DNA from: Anagrus nilaparvatae | Taxonomy: Eukaryota; Arthropoda; Insecta; Hymenoptera; Mymaridae | Assembly (NCBI GenBank): GCA_022575985.1 | Contig: JAKSXM010000247.1 | Span: forward strand, 6,037,501 to 6,101,500 | Length of the DNA: 64,000 nt | Reading direction: 5' to 3' | Part shown: positions 61,431 through 64,000 of the stretch, in pieces | Position numbering within the stretch: the first letter of the stretch is position 1 | Layout: each line of letters opens with the position of its first letter | Position numbers and translations under genes: made by a program | The notes under the pieces: generated by a model | What the model saw: the letters and a program-made list of their open reading frames with translations, nothing else | What the model was told of the DNA's origin: nothing | Databases searched by the model: none

Positions 61431-64000
61431 TCCAAAGATAGTAGAAATGAATTCTTGATAAAGAATAAATTTAATAACAGGGAAAATGACGAAAATGATA
61501 ATAATAATAATGTTAATAAATTGATAAAAACAAATGATAATTGGTTTAAAAATTTAACTGATGTTCAATTTCCTGATTATGTTATAGATACATTATCAAT
61601 AGGTGAAAAGTTTAATTTCAAAGTTGATTTAAATTACAAGGATTATTTTGAATTATTAAAATCAATAGCTGTATTTTATAATAAGGATATAGATTATAGT
61701 ATTGTGAGTAAAATTAAAAGAAGGGCTTTGTGCATAGTAAATAAAAATATTCATAATAAACGTCACATCAGTATAAATGATAAAATTATAAATTTTAAAT
61801 TACAAAAAACAAAAAAATTTATGAATGAAAATAAGGATATATTATTTACTAGAGCAGATAAAGGTAACATAACTATTGCAATTAAGAATGAAAAATATAA
61901 TGAAAAAATGGAGAAAGAGCTGAATAATACAGAAAGGTATATTAGGCTTGATGAGAATCCTAGTACAAAAGTGAAGAATTTTGTTAAAAAATTTTTGGAA
62001 AAATGGGAAAAATTAGGTGTTTTTGACTGGGATGAATCATTTAAAGATGTTACTATTAATATTGAAAATAAGACATTAGCGTATGCTTATGGTTTAATTA
62101 AAGCACACAAAGAAAAGGATGATTTTCCTGTTAGGATTGTAATATCTTGTATAAATAGTTTTATTTATGAATTTGATAAGGCTCTTTCAAAGTTTTTTAA
62201 TAAATATTTTAAAAAACCAACAGCTTCATTAAAAAATAGTTATGAATTGAAATCTATTGTAGATAATATAACAGTACCTGATAATTATGAATTTATTTCG
62301 TTAGATGTTGTTGCAATGTATCCAAATCTTCCACATTATCTAATAAAAGAAGTTTTAAGTAGAAAATGGGATATAATATGTAATAAAATTTTACCTTTAA
62401 CTAAAAATGAATTTTTAGAAGGTATAGATTTATTATTAAATTCAACATATTTTCAGTTTAATAATAAATACTATAAGCAAATCTTAGGTGCTCCCATAGG
62501 ATATTGTACAAGTCCATGGTTTGGAGAATTAGTGTTGGAAGCTTTGGAAAAAAATGCATTAAATAAATTAAATAGTAGTAGTGCAATAAGTAATTTTGTG
62601 ATAGATAATTTTAATAATCCAGTTTTTTTGTATAAAAGATATGTGGATGATTGTATACTGATGGTTGATAAAGAGAAAAAAGATATTATAGTAAGAGCTT
62701 TTAATAATTATAATAAATACCTGCAATTTACTATTGAGGAAGAAAATGATAATAAAGAAATTAGTTTTTTAGACTTATTATTGATAAGGAATGACAATAG
62801 TGATAAAATAATTACTGATTGGTTTAGAAAGAAAACTTTTTCTGGAAGATATTTAAACTTTTTATCACACCATCCAGTATCACAGAAAAAAGCAATTGTT
62901 TACAGTTTAGTGGATAAAAGTATATTATTAGCTAATAAAAAATTCCAACAAAAAAATTTATCTTTAATAAAAGAATTATTGTTAAAAAATAATTATCCTG
63001 AAAGATTTATTGATAAAAATATTAAAAATAGATTGAAATTAATATCAAACAAAAATAACTTGGAAAACGGTAATAGTAGTCAGGTGCAAATAAAAAGAAA
63101 AAAATCTTGGTTTGTCTTACCTTTTTATAAAAATATTACTATTGAACTGAATAATATGCTAAAAAACTTAGATATATTACCAATAAATAATTTAAATAGT
63201 AAGTTTGATAATTTAATTAGGTTGGGAAAAGATAAGTGTAAGACAGAAGAAATTTCTAATATTGTCTATAAAATAGATTGTAATGACTGTGATTGTACAT
63301 ATATTGGCCAAAGCAAAAGAAAACTTGGAACACGAGTAAAAGAACATGAAAAAGATGTTGAAAATTGTAATAAAAAATCTGCTCTTTACTCACATTTAAA
63401 AAAGAATAAGTGCAAATCTATGGATTTTAAAAATGTTAAAATAATTGATAGAGAAAGAAACAAGAACAAAAGATTGTTTTCTGAAATGTTTAATATTGAA
63501 TTCCATGATAATACAATGAACAGAATGAGTGACTGCAATGGTTTACAATATGTATTTAAAAATTCCATAAATAATATTAAAAAATATGTAAAGTACATGC
63601 AATAATATCACCGTGTATATAAATGATGATAAGTTACTTTGTGTTCTTGTGTTAGTGTATATTATATAATAAACAGCTGTAAATATTATACATAAGTTAT
63701 TGATATAGAATTGTACAGTGTGTGTTGACATTTTGTAAACAATAGAAGCATGACAAATTTTAACATTTATTTTTAGTAAAAAAATGTTAAATGAATTAAA
63801 TTTAATAATCACACACAAAAAGAAAGTAAAATTAAAAACAAATATTAAAAAATATTTAATGAATTTATGGTTAAAAAAAGTTAAAAGTTTATGTAAATGT
63901 TATTATGTTAAGGATTTGTTAATTTGAGGTTATGTTTTAAAAAAAAAAAAAAAAAAAAAATAAATTTTTTTGGTAAGGTTTATATTAATAATAATATTTA
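61431..64000 (+). mobile_element. Penelope-like element, nearly full length, cut by window end
   Basis: Encodes RT plus GIY-YIG endonuclease. The 5' end is fused to the inverted copy at about 61,431-61,443 (ttttccaaagattttccaaagata junction). The 3' region contains an A21 run (about 63,940-63,960) and continues beyond the window. Confidence 0.85.
61455..63605 (+). CDS. Penelope-like RT with GIY-YIG endonuclease
   Basis: About 716 codons, open at the 5' side into the junction with no ATG before about residue 122, so the N terminus is probably truncated. TRADKGNITIAI (about 133-144) is the conserved Penelope N-terminal DKG block. RT motif A is SLDVVAMYPNLP (D284), motif B GAPIGYCTSPWFGELVL, motif C YVDD (D398, D399). 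The C-terminal endonuclease has IVYKIDCNDCDCTYIGQSKRKLGTRVKEHE (Y616-G618, then R and H), with the Cys pair typical of Penelope GIY-YIG domains. No stop or frameshift up to TAA at 63,603-63,605. Confidence 0.9.
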   Translation: MIKNKFNNRENDENDNNNNVNKLIKTNDNWFKNLTDVQFPDYVIDTLSIGEKFNFKVDLNYKDYFELLKSIAVFYNKDIDYSIVSKIKRRALCIVNKNIHNKRHISINDKIINFKLQKTKKFMNENKDILFTRADKGNITIAIKNEKYNEKMEKELNNTERYIRLDENPSTKVKNFVKKFLEKWEKLGVFDWDESFKDVTINIENKTLAYAYGLIKAHKEKDDFPVRIVISCINSFIYEFDKALSKFFNKYFKKPTASLKNSYELKSIVDNITVPDNYEFISLDVVAMYPNLPHYLIKEVLSRKWDIICNKILPLTKNEFLEGIDLLLNSTYFQFNNKYYKQILGAPIGYCTSPWFGELVLEALEKNALNKLNSSSAISNFVIDNFNNPVFLYKRYVDDCILMVDKEKKDIIVRAFNNYNKYLQFTIEEENDNKEISFLDLLLIRNDNSDKIITDWFRKKTFSGRYLNFLSHHPVSQKKAIVYSLVDKSILLANKKFQQKNLSLIKELLLKNNYPERFIDKNIKNRLKLISNKNNLENGNSSQVQIKRKKSWFVLPFYKNITIELNNMLKNLDILPINNLNSKFDNLIRLGKDKCKTEEISNIVYKIDCNDCDCTYIGQSKRKLGTRVKEHEKDVENCNKKSALYSHLKKNKCKSMDFKNVKIIDRERNKNKRLFSEMFNIEFHDNTMNRMSDCNGLQYVFKNSINNIKKYVKYMQ

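Noticed and set aside
59870..64000. Hammerhead ribozyme in the Penelope-like element
   Set aside because: Such elements often carry one, but I could not find a convincing CUGANGA...GAAA core in the parts present.

Overview
The window reads as an AT-rich animal nuclear genome, most likely an insect or other arthropod. The evidence is a Polinton/Maverick, a BEL/Pao retrotransposon, an R1-type LINE, a Penelope-like element, Helitrons, a THAP exon, a ZAD-like zinc-binding exon and GT-AG introns. No conserved host housekeeping gene is visible. Almost everything is mobile or repetitive DNA, much of it nested, and many insertions have exact target-site duplications (TSDs).

Layout. 1-4,330: a non-autonomous Helitron carrying a minisatellite (74-977), then two foldback elements (1,441-3,441 and about 3,444-4,330). 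5,119-23,069: a complete 17,951-bp Polinton with about 380-bp terminal inverted repeats (TIRs) and a tatata TSD. It encodes a spliced acidic leader protein, protein-primed DNA polymerase B, packaging ATPase, two conserved proteins of unknown role, retroviral-type integrase with a chromodomain-like tail, penton-like minor capsid protein, basic core-like protein, major capsid protein, adenain-like protease, and two divergent paralogues facing each other. No frame is broken. 23,076-27,960: ten full 420-bp tandem units plus one inverted unit and a partial one. There are 11 tRNA-like genes with an Asn-like body and CTA at the anticodon position.

28,291-37,618: long inverted repeats enclose a SWIM zinc-finger frame and a THAP exon. 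A 6.9-kb LTR element with gag but no pol (666-bp LTRs, acac TSD) has inserted into the SWIM frame. 38,161-40,412: an unassigned 151-codon ORF, an R1-like LINE scrap and a transposon-protein scrap. 40,418-48,385: a full BEL/Pao element on the minus strand with identical 199-bp LTRs and an attac TSD. Its gag-pol frame is continuous except for three UGA codons. 48,416-49,280: a second Helitron copy on the minus strand.

49,410-55,855: an element with TIRs of about 1.6-1.7 kb (TTA TSD) whose short centre was hit by a 5'-truncated R1-type LINE (19-bp TSD). 55,949-58,063: a decayed minus-strand transposon-type gene. 58,484-58,980: a candidate three-exon minigene of 87 codons. 59,870-64,000: a Penelope-like element (RT plus GIY-YIG) preceded by a near-identical inverted partial copy and cut by the window end.

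How the parts work together. The Polinton is the one coherent system: polymerase and protease/capsid/ATPase modules for genome replication and virion assembly, with integrase and TIRs for insertion. The most unusual signals are its phase-1 spliced leader, which could feed either a short terminal exon or the polymerase; the palindromic direct repeats in its TIRs; the tRNA-like satellite beside it; and the UGA-only interruptions in the young BEL element. All calls rest on reading the sequence, without database searches.
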